This document shows positions 45,963-54,444 of a stretch of 64,000 nucleotides of DNA, in pieces. The notes below the pieces were generated by a model, which was not told the origin of the DNA, made no database searches, and saw only the letters and a program-made list of their open reading frames with translations. How positions within the stretch are numbered: the stretch's first letter is position 1; each line of letters starts with the position of its first letter. Position numbers and translations under genes: made by a program. The DNA is from Massilia violaceinigra (GTDB lineage: Bacteria; Pseudomonadota; Gammaproteobacteria; Burkholderiales; Burkholderiaceae_D): the NCBI RefSeq assembly GCF_002752675.1, contig NZ_CP024608.1, positions 620,001-684,000 on the forward strand. Reading direction: 5' to 3'.

Positions 45963-48900
45963 TTAAGCCGCGTGCTTATGCGCCCCATCCCCCAGCAGCC
46001 GCGCCTTCTCCACGCGGAACTGCGCCACTGCCTTTTCCTTCACATGTCCATACCCGCGAATCTGCTCCGGCAGGTTGGCCAGTTCCACCGCGGTCGCATG
46101 ATTGTCGGCATTGAGCCCGGCGATCAAACCTTCGATCATCTGGCGATACTCCACAATCAGCGCGCGTTCCATCCTGCGTTCTTCGGTGCGCCCGAAAATA
46201 TCGAAGGTCCCGCCGCGCAGGCCCTTGAACTTGGCCAGCAGCGCAAACGCCTTCCACATCCACGATCCGAATTCGGCCTTCACCAGATGCCCCTTGGCGT
46301 CCTTCTTGGCGAACATCGGCGGCGCCAGGTTGAACTTGACCGAGAAATCGCCCTCGAACTGCGACTTGAGCTGCTCCACAAACCGGCCGTCGGTGTACAA
46401 ACGCGCCACTTCGTATTCGTCCTTGTACGCCATCAGCTTGAAGTAGTACTTGGCCACCGCCGTCGACAGCCGGTTGCCCAGTGACTGCGCCGTTTCCGCC
46501 GCCCGTACCTTGGCCACCAGCTGCTCGTAGATCGCCGCATACGCGCCATCCTGGTACTCGGTCAGGAACTCGACGCGCTTCTTGATGACGTTTTCCAGGC
46601 TTTGCGGCATCTGCACCACGATGGCCTGGGTTGGCGTGGCGACCTTCTCCACGCGCTTGAGGTCCACGGCGGCGCGGCGGCCCCACAGGAAGCTCTTCTT
46701 GTTCGGCTCCACGCCGACGCCATTTAACTCGATGGCGCGCAGCAGCGACGCTTCGGTCAGCGGAATGCGGCCCTTCTGCCATGCGTAACCCATCATGAAC
46801 AGGTTGGCGGCGATCGAGTCGCCCATCAGCGCGGTAGCTAATTTTGTCGCGTCGATGAAGTCGGCCGCATCGTTCGCAGGCGCACCCACCGATTCCATGA
46901 TCAGCGCGCGCACTTCCGCGGCCGGATATTCCCAATCAGCCTGCTGCGCGAACGTGCCGGGTGGCTGCTCGTGCAGGTTGATCACGGCCATGGTGCGGCC
47001 CGGACGCATCTTGGAAATCGCATCCTGCGCGCCCGCGGTGAGCATGTCGCAGCCGAGGATCAGGTCCGCTTCGCCGGTGGCGATGCGCTGTGCGCGCAGA
47101 TGCTCGGGCGAGCGCGCCACCTTCACGTGCGAGGTGACCGAGCCGTTTTTCTGCGACATGCCGGTCATGTCGAGCACCGACGCGCCCTTGCCTTCGAGGT
47201 GGGCGGCCATGCCCATCAGCGCGCCGACGGTAATCACGCCGGTGCCGCCAATGCCGTTGATCAGGATGTTGTACGGCTGGTCGATATTGGGCAGCACCGG
47301 TTCCGGCAGCGGTCCGAAGCCGTCGTCCACATTCCCCTTGGTGACGCCGGTCTTGGTTTTTTTAAGCGTGCCGCCTTCGACGGTGACGAAACTCGGGCAA
47401 AAGCCCTTCACGCACGAGTAGTCCTTGTTGCAGGACGACTGGTCGATGGTGCGCTTGCGACCGAACTCGGTTTCCTTCGGCAGGATCGAGACGCAGTTCG
47501 ACTGCACACCGCAGTCGCCGCAGCCTTCGCACACGGCGTCGTTGATGACCATGCGCTTGTTCGGGTCGGGGAACTCGCCTTTTTTGCGGCGGCGGCGCTT
47601 TTCGGCCGCGCAGGTCTGGTCGTAGATCAGCACCGACACGCCTTCGACCTCGCGCAGCTCGCGCTGGACCGCGTCCATGTCCTTGCGGTCATGCAGGCTG
47701 ACGATGGACGGCAGCGAGGAGCGGTCGCTGTAGCGCGACAAGTCTTCGGTCACCAGCGCGATGCGCTTGATGCCTTCGGCCGCCATCTGCTGGGCGATCA
47801 TCGGCACCGAGGTCTGGCCGTCGACCGGCTGGCCGCCCGTCATCGCGACCGCGTCGTTATACAGAATCTTGTAGGTCATGTTGACCTTGGCCGCCACCGC
47901 CGCGCGGATCGCCAGGTAGCCGGAGTGGAAGTAGGTGCCGTCGCCCAGGTTCTGGAACACGTGCGGCACTTCGGAAAACGCTTGCTGGCCGATCCACGGC
48001 GCGCCTTCGCCGCCCATGTGGGTAGTCAGCTTGTTCATGCCCGGGTAGATCGCGGTGGCCATCACGTGGCAGCCGATGCCGGCCAGCGCGAAGCTGCCGT
48101 CCGGGACCTTGGTCGAGGTATTGTGCGGGCATCCGGAGCAGTAGAACGCAGGGCGGAACGGCGTGTTGATGGCCTTGCGCAGCACCGCATCCTTGGCGTC
48201 CAAAAAGGTCAGGCGCGCCTTGATCAAGTCGCAGGTACGTGCATCGGTGATCAGGCGCGAAATGCGCGAGGCGATCACGCGCGCCACCTGCGAGACCGAG
48301 AAATCGGCCTTGGAGGTGAGCAGCCATTCGCCGCGCGGCGCGACCCATTCGCCTTTTTCGTCGAACTTGCCGATCACCTTCGGGCGCACATCGTCGCGCC
48401 AGTTGTACAGCTGCTCCTTGAGCTGGTACTCGACGATCTGGCGTTTTTCCTCGACCACCAGGATTTCGTCGAGCCCCTGGGCGAATTCGCGCACGCTGTC
48501 CGGCTCCAGCGGCCATGGCATGGCGACCTTGAACAGGCGCAGGCCGACGTCGGCCGCCATTGTTTCGTCGATGCCCAGTTCTTCCAGCGCTTCGAGCACG
48601 TCGAGGTACGATTTGCCGGATGCGATGATGCCCAGCTTGGCGTTGGCGCTGTCGATGGTGGTGTGATTGAGCTTGTTCTCGCGCGCATAGGCCAGCGCCG
48701 CGTAGATTTTATAGTCCTGCATCAGCGCTTCCTGCTTGCGCGCCTGCAGGCCGAGCGGATCGGACGAGAGGCGCGTATTGAGGCCGCCTTCGGGCATGAC
48801 GAAGTCCTGCGGCAGTTTCACTTGCACGCGGAACGGGTTGGCGTCGACCGAGGCGCTCGATTCGACCGTGTCGGCCAGCGCCTTGAAGGCCACCGTGCAG

Positions 48901-49526
48901 CCGGAAAAGCGCGACATGGCCCAGCCGTGCACGCCCAGGTCCAGGTATTCCTGCACATTGCACGGGTACAGTACCGGCACCATGCAGGCCGAGAAGATGT
49001 GGTCCGACTGGTGCGGCAGGGTCGAGGAATAGGCGCCGTGGTCGTCGCCGGCCACCAGCAGCACGCCGCCGTGCTTGCTCGTGCCGGCGTGGTTCATGTG
49101 CTTGAAGACGTCGCCGCAGCGGTCCACGCCCGGGCCCTTGCCGTACCACATGGCGAACACGCCGTCGTACTTGGCCGGGCCGATCAGGTCGACCGTCTGC
49201 GAGCCCCACACGGCGGTCGCGGCCAGGTCTTCGTTCACGCCCGGCACGAATTTCACGTGGTGCGCTTCGAGGTGGGCCTTGGCTTTCCACAGGTTTTCAT
49301 CGAGGCCGCCGAGCGGCGAGCCGCGGTAGCCGGAAATGAAACCGGCCGTGTTCAGGCCGGCGGCCTGGTCGCGTTCGCGCTGCATCATCGGGAGGCGCAC
49401 CAGCGCCTGGATACCGGACAGGAAAATATTGCCCGTGGTCGCCGTGTATTTGTCGTCGAGGGTGACCGTGGTCAGGCGTGAAGCGACGTCCTGCTTCGCA
49501 GGCGTCGTTGCCGTGGTATCTGGCAT
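45963..49526 (-). CDS. Fused indolepyruvate ferredoxin oxidoreductase
   Basis: A 1187-residue single-chain 2-oxoacid oxidoreductase joining the alpha and beta subunits of IorAB. TTGGAGAC precedes ATG 49526. The N-terminal part has TTGNIFLSGIQALVRLPMM and GFISGYRGSPLGG. The thiamine-diphosphate part holds PHVFQNLGDGTYFHSG. A Cys cluster DAVCEGCGDCGVQSNC binds Fe-S. The C-terminal gamma-like domain starts GIGGTGVITVGALMGMAAHL. It would decarboxylate aryl-pyruvates to acyl-CoA. It is monocistronic, with a divergent-region gap to a LysR gene; both lie on the minus strand. Confidence 0.93.
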   Translation of the reverse strand: MPDTTATTPAKQDVASRLTTVTLDDKYTATTGNIFLSGIQALVRLPMMQRERDQAAGLNTAGFISGYRGSPLGGLDENLWKAKAHLEAHHVKFVPGVNEDLAATAVWGSQTVDLIGPAKYDGVFAMWYGKGPGVDRCGDVFKHMNHAGTSKHGGVLLVAGDDHGAYSSTLPHQSDHIFSACMVPVLYPCNVQEYLDLGVHGWAMSRFSGCTVAFKALADTVESSASVDANPFRVQVKLPQDFVMPEGGLNTRLSSDPLGLQARKQEALMQDYKIYAALAYARENKLNHTTIDSANAKLGIIASGKSYLDVLEALEELGIDETMAADVGLRLFKVAMPWPLEPDSVREFAQGLDEILVVEEKRQIVEYQLKEQLYNWRDDVRPKVIGKFDEKGEWVAPRGEWLLTSKADFSVSQVARVIASRISRLITDARTCDLIKARLTFLDAKDAVLRKAINTPFRPAFYCSGCPHNTSTKVPDGSFALAGIGCHVMATAIYPGMNKLTTHMGGEGAPWIGQQAFSEVPHVFQNLGDGTYFHSGYLAIRAAVAAKVNMTYKILYNDAVAMTGGQPVDGQTSVPMIAQQMAAEGIKRIALVTEDLSRYSDRSSLPSIVSLHDRKDMDAVQRELREVEGVSVLIYDQTCAAEKRRRRKKGEFPDPNKRMVINDAVCEGCGDCGVQSNCVSILPKETEFGRKRTIDQSSCNKDYSCVKGFCPSFVTVEGGTLKKTKTGVTKGNVDDGFGPLPEPVLPNIDQPYNILINGIGGTGVITVGALMGMAAHLEGKGASVLDMTGMSQKNGSVTSHVKVARSPEHLRAQRIATGEADLILGCDMLTAGAQDAISKMRPGRTMAVINLHEQPPGTFAQQADWEYPAAEVRALIMESVGAPANDAADFIDATKLATALMGDSIAANLFMMGYAWQKGRIPLTEASLLRAIELNGVGVEPNKKSFLWGRRAAVDLKRVEKVATPTQAIVVQMPQSLENVIKKRVEFLTEYQDGAYAAIYEQLVAKVRAAETAQSLGNRLSTAVAKYYFKLMAYKDEYEVARLYTDGRFVEQLKSQFEGDFSVKFNLAPPMFAKKDAKGHLVKAEFGSWMWKAFALLAKFKGLRGGTFDIFGRTEERRMERALIVEYRQMIEGLIAGLNADNHATAVELANLPEQIRGYGHVKEKAVAQFRVEKARLLGDGAHKHAA

Positions 49527-49760
49527 GGTGTGTCTCCAAAAGGGTATTCGGGATGTCGCCCCGCCAGGACGGCGCCGGGTAAGCGCCTTGGTGACAGGGT
49601 AGGTTGCCGCTTTATGCGGCTTGTTTTTGCAGCTTGATTCTACAAGACTCTCCGGTATGGATCGCCGTTGGCGTGGAGTGTATGACCTTCACGCCGGTAG
49701 GGGAAATACGGTTTGCGGATGGGGGTATAAGAAAAAGTGATAGCTCGGGGCCGCTGCGAC

Positions 49761-50693
49761 TTATTTGAGCAGGCGCGCGCCCGGCCAGGCGCCGCCGGCA
49801 CACAGTTCTTCGGTCACCTGGTGCATCAGGCGCTTGACCGCGGCGGCGGCGTTGGTCAGGGGAATATTGCGCGAGGCGCACAGGGTGACCGTGCGCGCCA
49901 GCGCCGGGCTGTGGATAGGCCGGGCCAGCATGGCGCCGCGTTCGATGTCGGCCAGCAGCGGGGCCACCGGCAGGATGGTGGCGCCCATGTCGGCCAGAAT
50001 CGCCGACTTGAGGATGGCGATCGAGTTGATTTCGATTACGTTCGACAGGTGCAGGCCGGCTTCGCGCGCCACGTTTTCGATGCGCGGGCGCACCCCTTGC
50101 TGCTGGGCCGGCAGGATCAATGTGGTGGCCAGGGCGTCGGCCAGCGCCACCCGCTCGCCCGGCGGGCTGAAGGCCGAACCGGCGCGGCAGATGAAACTCA
50201 GTTCTTCCTCCACCAGCGCGCTGCTGGCGAACGCCCCCAGCTGGCCATCGTCGAACAGCACCGCCAGGTTGATCCGGCCCGACTTGAGCTGTTCGTTCAG
50301 GTTGCCGGATAACTCTTCGGTGAGCTGCAGGGTGATCTCGGGATAGGTGCGGCGCGCCGCCATCAGCAAGGGCAGGGCCAGGGCGCCAGAAATGCTGTGC
50401 GGCAACCCCAGGGTGACGCTGCCCGACGGCCTGGTGGTCGACTGGGTCACGGCCGAACGGGCGTCGCCGACCTGCTTGAGGATCGCCAGCGCATGCTCGT
50501 AAAACACCTTGCCGGCGTCGGTGGTGAGCACGCCCTGGGCCGAGCGGTGCAGCAGTTGCGCGCCGAGGTCCTCTTCCAGCTGGCGCAACTGCTGGGTCAG
50601 GGCCGGCTGGGCCACGTGCAGCACCAGCGCCGCGCGCGAGAGCGAGCCGTGATCGACAATGGCGACGTAGTAGCGCAGCTGGCGTAATTCCAT
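49761..50693 (-). CDS. LysR-family transcriptional regulator, Nac-like
   Basis: A 310-residue regulator. The winged helix-turn-helix reads MELRQLRYYVAIVDHGSLSR, then AALVLHVAQPALTQQLRQLE. The effector domain (SGSVTLGLPHSISGALALPL) is of the Nac/Cbl type, which responds to nitrogen or organic signals. It lies upstream of the indolepyruvate oxidoreductase gene on the same strand but 230 bases away, so a link is only possible. It is divergent from the HD-GYP gene. Confidence 0.88.
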   Translation of the reverse strand: MELRQLRYYVAIVDHGSLSRAALVLHVAQPALTQQLRQLEEDLGAQLLHRSAQGVLTTDAGKVFYEHALAILKQVGDARSAVTQSTTRPSGSVTLGLPHSISGALALPLLMAARRTYPEITLQLTEELSGNLNEQLKSGRINLAVLFDDGQLGAFASSALVEEELSFICRAGSAFSPPGERVALADALATTLILPAQQQGVRPRIENVAREAGLHLSNVIEINSIAILKSAILADMGATILPVAPLLADIERGAMLARPIHSPALARTVTLCASRNIPLTNAAAAVKRLMHQVTEELCAGGAWPGARLLK

Positions 50694-50819
50694 GAGCGTC
50701 CGGGGCAGTGAGTGAGTTCAGTGGCTTTCGGCAAGTATAAATGCATCAAAGAAATATTGACGTTATACTGACGGTGGTTTTCGCGATTGCGCGAGATTAC
50801 ACCACAGACGGACAGGATC

Positions 50820-52040
50820 ATGCTCAAGAAAGTCGATGTTTCCCAACTCAAGCCCGGCATGTACATCCATGACCTGAGCTGCGACTGGATGACGCACCCG
50901 TTCGTGCGCAATCGTTTCCTGCTGAGCAGTGACGAGGAAATCCGCAAGATCATCGAGGCCGGCATCCACGACGTGGTCATCGATGGCAGCAAGGGGCTCG
51001 ACCTCGGCCATGCGCCCACGCTCGACGAGGTGCGCCAGGGCACCGAGGAGGCGCTGGTGGCCATCGCCGCGGCGCCGGTAATCGTCACCCGCACCTCCCT
51101 GGCCGAGGAACTCAAGCGCGCCGCCGTGATCCGCCACCAGGCCACCGGGCTGGTGCGCACGGTGATGCAGGATGCGCGGCTGGGCAAGGCCATCGAACTG
51201 GACAATGTGGCGCCGGTGGTGCGCAACATCACCGAATCGATCCTGCGCAATCCGGGCGCGCTGATGGGCATGCTGCGCATCAAGACCAAGGATGACTACA
51301 CGTTTTTGCATTCGGTCAGCGTGTGCACCCTGCTGGTGGCGTTTTGCCGCTCGCGCGGGATGGATGCCGATACCATCCACCAGGCCGGCCTGGGCGGGCT
51401 GCTGCACGATACCGGCAAGGCGCTGGTGCCGGACCATATCTTGAACAAGCCGGGGCCGCTGACGGACGAGGAGTTTGCCATCGTCAAGCGGCATCCGCGC
51501 GACGGCTACGATATCCTGGTCAAGTCGCCCGACGTAAGCGCGATTGCGCTCGACATCACCCTGCACCACCACGAGCGGCGCGACGGCAGCGGCTATCCGG
51601 ACCGGCAGGGCGAGGGTGCCATCAGCGAACTGGCGCAGATGGCCGCCATTGTCGATGTGTACGACGCCATCACGGCCGAGCGCTGTTATCACAAGGGCAT
51701 GCCGGCGGCCGAAGCGCTGCGCAAGATTTTCGAGTGGAGCACGTTCCACTTTCATCCCACGTACGCGCAGGAATTCATGCGCTGCGTTGGGATTTATCCG
51801 GTGGGAACGATGGTGATGCTCGAATCGGGGCGGCTGGCGGTGGTGATCGAGCCGCACGAGACCAATCTGCTGGCGCCCAAGGTGAATGTGTTTTTCAACA
51901 CCCGGCGCAATGGGTATATCAAGCCGGAAACGGTGGATTTGTCGCGCCCGGTCGGCTTCGGCGGCGGCGACAAGATCGTCCGCCCCGAATCGCCCGAGAA
52001 GTGGCAGGTCGACCCGATGCGGTTCATCAGCGTCGCTTAG
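50820..52040 (+). CDS. HD-GYP cyclic-di-GMP phosphodiesterase
   Basis: A 406-residue protein from ATG 50820. N-terminal DUF3391-like domain (MLKKVDVSQLKPGMYIHDLS), then an HD-GYP domain: FLHSVSVCTLLVAFCRSRGM, LLHDTGKALVP (HD pair), HHHERRDGSGYPDRQGEG (GYP). It should hydrolyse c-di-GMP to GMP. It is convergent with a GGDEF cyclase gene, with only 24 bases between stops, so both synthesis and breakdown are encoded side by side, just upstream of the Tad pilus locus. Confidence 0.93.
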   Translation: MLKKVDVSQLKPGMYIHDLSCDWMTHPFVRNRFLLSSDEEIRKIIEAGIHDVVIDGSKGLDLGHAPTLDEVRQGTEEALVAIAAAPVIVTRTSLAEELKRAAVIRHQATGLVRTVMQDARLGKAIELDNVAPVVRNITESILRNPGALMGMLRIKTKDDYTFLHSVSVCTLLVAFCRSRGMDADTIHQAGLGGLLHDTGKALVPDHILNKPGPLTDEEFAIVKRHPRDGYDILVKSPDVSAIALDITLHHHERRDGSGYPDRQGEGAISELAQMAAIVDVYDAITAERCYHKGMPAAEALRKIFEWSTFHFHPTYAQEFMRCVGIYPVGTMVMLESGRLAVVIEPHETNLLAPKVNVFFNTRRNGYIKPETVDLSRPVGFGGGDKIVRPESPEKWQVDPMRFISVA

Positions 52041-52042
52041 CC

Positions 52043-52065
52043 GTCCGGCGCCCGGCCGGGCGGAC
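52043..52065. terminator. GC hairpin between the convergent c-di-GMP genes
   Basis: GTCC-GGC-GCCCGGCCGGGC-GGAC folds into a tight hairpin (GCCCGG/CCGGGC core) that ends at the first base of the GGDEF stop codon. No T-run; a bidirectional terminator or 3'-end structure shared by both transcripts. Confidence 0.45.
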
Positions 52066-53105
52066 TAGAAGAACTCGGCCGTATCGTTCGACGCCACCGC
52101 CTGCAGCAGCCCGCCCGACACCAGCTCGTCGTAGTGGCATGCCTGGTTGCGTCCGTGGCTCTTGGCGTAGTACAGCGCCTGGTCGGCGTGCCCGAGAATG
52201 ATCACAGGCGACTCGAACGGGCTGATGCTGACGAAGCCGACGCTCACGGTCACCTGCCCCACCTGGGGGAAATCATGCGATTCGACATTCGTGCGGAAGC
52301 GGTCGATGATCTTTTGCGCATTGTCGAGCGTGGTCGAACGCAGCAGCACCACGAATTCTTCGCCGCCGAAACGGAACACCCGGTCTTGCGAGCGGAACGA
52401 CGATTGCATCAGGTTGGCGATCAGGATCAGCACTTCATCGCCGTACAGGTGGCCGAATTTGTCGTTGACCAGCTTGAAATGGTCGACATCGACCACCGCC
52501 AGCCACTGCTTTTCGGCGTCCGAATGCTGGCGCCGCTCTTCCTGGCCCGGTTCCAGCGATTCTTGCTCGGCGGTGACGTGCAGCATCTTGGCCAGCTGGT
52601 CGTCGAAGGTCTTGCGGTTGAGCAGGCCCGTGAGCGAGTCGCGTTCGCTGTAGTCGAGCAGGTTCTGGAAGTTGCGGTACACGCTGACGATGCCGCCGAT
52701 GACATGGATGGTGTCGGTGGTGTACGGCGTCGGATGCAGGATTTCGAGGCAGGTGTCGACCTTTTCGCCGATCCAGATCGGCAGCCACAGGGTGCGCTTG
52801 CCGTCGGCCGCGATGCTTTCGGCACTCGTTTCGTTGTTGGCGATGCACGCGGCCAGGGCCGGGAAACTGCCGATCGGCTCGCCCGGCGCATTCGCATCGA
52901 CAGGCTCTTCCATGCGCGCCGCGCCACCGGCGCAGATGCTGGCGCGCACGCGCACATACTGCTCCCCGCGCACATGCATGATGGTCAGCACGCGCGTCTG
53001 CGACGCCCGTGCCAGCTCCTGAACCGCCGAGATCACCGAGATGTCGAGCATCGTGTGGTCGCGGTGGCCAGTCATGTCCACCATGTGTTTAAGAAGGGAA
53101 TCCAT
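52065..53105 (-). CDS. GGDEF diguanylate cyclase
   Basis: About 346 residues from ATG 53105 (MDSLLKHMVDMTGHRDHTML). An N-terminal GAF-like sensor (residues 20-165) precedes a GGDEF domain with the active-site motif RFGGEEFVVLLR and the feedback site RSQD exactly five residues before GGEEF. The DSLTGLLNRKTFD segment marks the domain start. An inhibited-by-product cyclase is expected. Convergent with the HD-GYP gene. Confidence 0.92.
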   Translation of the reverse strand: MDSLLKHMVDMTGHRDHTMLDISVISAVQELARASQTRVLTIMHVRGEQYVRVRASICAGGAARMEEPVDANAPGEPIGSFPALAACIANNETSAESIAADGKRTLWLPIWIGEKVDTCLEILHPTPYTTDTIHVIGGIVSVYRNFQNLLDYSERDSLTGLLNRKTFDDQLAKMLHVTAEQESLEPGQEERRQHSDAEKQWLAVVDVDHFKLVNDKFGHLYGDEVLILIANLMQSSFRSQDRVFRFGGEEFVVLLRSTTLDNAQKIIDRFRTNVESHDFPQVGQVTVSVGFVSISPFESPVIILGHADQALYYAKSHGRNQACHYDELVSGGLLQAVASNDTAEFF

Positions 53106-53534
53106 GTCGTTCTCAGAAATGTAAATCAAACAACTACCACCTAGCGGAAGAATCGATGTCCATCGACATTGGTGCAGGTTAGTGTACCTGATCGCCCGCT
53201 GCGTTCCGTTGGCGCATCGCGTGCCCGGTCCGCAGAGCCGCAATTGTCGTGCATAAACGCTCGCGTTCACCCGATTCTACCGTTGTGCGGCGCCTTGCGG
53301 CTCACCGCACAGCAACTTTTTCGCCATCCTGTCGTATATCGACCGTTTCAATAATAACAAAATTCATACCACGGAGGAAAGTTGCGTGAGGTCAAGGCAT
53401 CTCTTCGGCAACTCCCTATAGTGAACTCAATGGCGGAAAAATTGAAGAACAGCGGCAGCGTACTTCAAGGTAAGGCGGCAACGATGCCGAACCCGTGCCA
53501 GAAGTTGGCAGTCCTTAACTAACCGGAGGTCACC
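53106..53534 (+). other. Promoter region of the Tad pilus operon
   Basis: About 430 bases between the cyclase and the pilin gene. It is AT-rich around 53340-53450, with TATAGT at 53417-53422 and a weak sigma-54-like TGGC/TTG pair at 53431. A GGAGGTCACC ribosome site directly precedes the pilin ATG. No gene is supported. Confidence 0.45.
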
Positions 53535-53711
53535 ATGAGCACCATCACCACCGCAGTGCAAGCCTTTATCAACGATGAAGACGGCGCCACCGCCATCGAG
53601 TACGGTCTGATTGCAGCACTGATTGCAGTTGCGATCGTCTCATCGCTGAAAGATGTGCAGGCCGAGCTGAAAGTCTTGTTCCAGTCGGTTGTTGACGGCC
53701 TGAAGAGCTAA
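53535..53711 (+). CDS. flp: Flp-type (type IVb) pilin
   Basis: A 58-residue pilin precursor: MSTITTAVQAFINDEDGATA leads to the prepilin processing site, where Gly-Ala precedes the Glu-Tyr pair (ATAIEYGLIAALIAVAIV). A C-terminal KDVQAELKVLFQSVV helix follows. GGAGGTCACC precedes the ATG. It heads the Tad locus and is followed by a strong terminator-like hairpin, so pilin mRNA can be made in excess over the assembly genes. Confidence 0.9.
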   Translation: MSTITTAVQAFINDEDGATAIEYGLIAALIAVAIVSSLKDVQAELKVLFQSVVDGLKS

Positions 53712-53752
53712 GGCGTCCCGGGCCCCACCTGAGCCGTCGTTTGCTGCACCAC

Positions 53753-53790
53753 GCCCCCCGGAACAGGGCCCTGTTCCGGGGGGCTTTTTT
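53753..53790 (+). terminator. Rho-independent terminator between pilin and cpaA
   Basis: A perfect 16-bp inverted repeat (53753-53768 / 53769-53784), then six T residues (53785-53790). It ends 13 bases before the cpaA start. This is a strong intrinsic terminator in an operon-internal position, so it acts as an attenuator. Confidence 0.88.
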
Positions 53791-53803
53791 ATGCGAGTAG
53801 CCC

Positions 53804-54337
53804 ATGCCTGCCTTGACGCTTTCCCAATGTATTCTGATCGCCCTGCTGCTCGCCGCTGCCGCCACCGACCTGGCGTCGCGCCGCATTCCCAACCGCCTGC
53901 TGGGCGCCGGCCTGGCCTGCGCCGCCATCCTGCATTTATGTTGCGGCAACCCGCTGGCGCTGCTGAGCACGGGCCTGGCCGGTTTCGCCACCGGCCTGCT
54001 GCTATTTCTGCCCCTGTACTGCCTGCGCGGCATGGCCGCCGGCGACGTCAAGCTGATGGCCACCGTTGGCGCCTTCACCGGTCCCGCCCTGGCCCTGGAC
54101 ATCGCCCTGGCCGCCTTTTGCGCCGGGGGCCTGATGGCGCTGCTGATCATCCTTGCCAGCGGGCGCCTGCGCGATACCGGCGCCAATCTGATGGCGCTGC
54201 TGCGCCCCCTGTTCCTGCGCATCGGCGGCATGCCGGCCGTGGCCGAACCGATGCCGGCCCCGAGTGTGGGAAATATGCCATACGCCGTCGCCATCGCCGG
54301 CGGCACCTTTTTCACTCTGGCGCAGCCCTGGCTTTAA
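53804..54337 (+). CDS. cpaA: Prepilin peptidase CpaA/TadV
   Basis: A 177-residue A24-family aspartic protease with about six membrane helices. Catalytic aspartates: AAATDLASRRIPN and MAAGDVKLMATVG (GxGD-like AAGD). It cleaves and may methylate the Flp pilin. It lies just downstream of the attenuator behind flp. Confidence 0.9.
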   Translation: MPALTLSQCILIALLLAAAATDLASRRIPNRLLGAGLACAAILHLCCGNPLALLSTGLAGFATGLLLFLPLYCLRGMAAGDVKLMATVGAFTGPALALDIALAAFCAGGLMALLIILASGRLRDTGANLMALLRPLFLRIGGMPAVAEPMPAPSVGNMPYAVAIAGGTFFTLAQPWL

Positions 54338-54444
54338 GTTTCCGCACGGTCAGAGCTTGCTGTTTGTCAAATCGGCCAAGGGAGGCGTGGCTAAAATAAA
54401 TTGTGCCTTTCGGAAACGCCATCTGCCTTTTTTTAGGAACCGAC

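Noticed and set aside
46971..49481. 836-codon open frame on the plus strand
   Set aside because: Antisense shadow of the indolepyruvate oxidoreductase gene in GC-rich DNA; residues composition is His/Arg/Ala-rich and no motif is present.
49606..49628. Terminator-like GCCGC-TTTAT-GCGGC hairpin followed by T residues
   Set aside because: It is oriented on the plus strand, where no gene ends; the stem is only five bp.
53431..53445. Sigma-54 promoter upstream of flp
   Set aside because: Has TGGC and TTG at the right spacing but lacks the GC pair of the -12 element.
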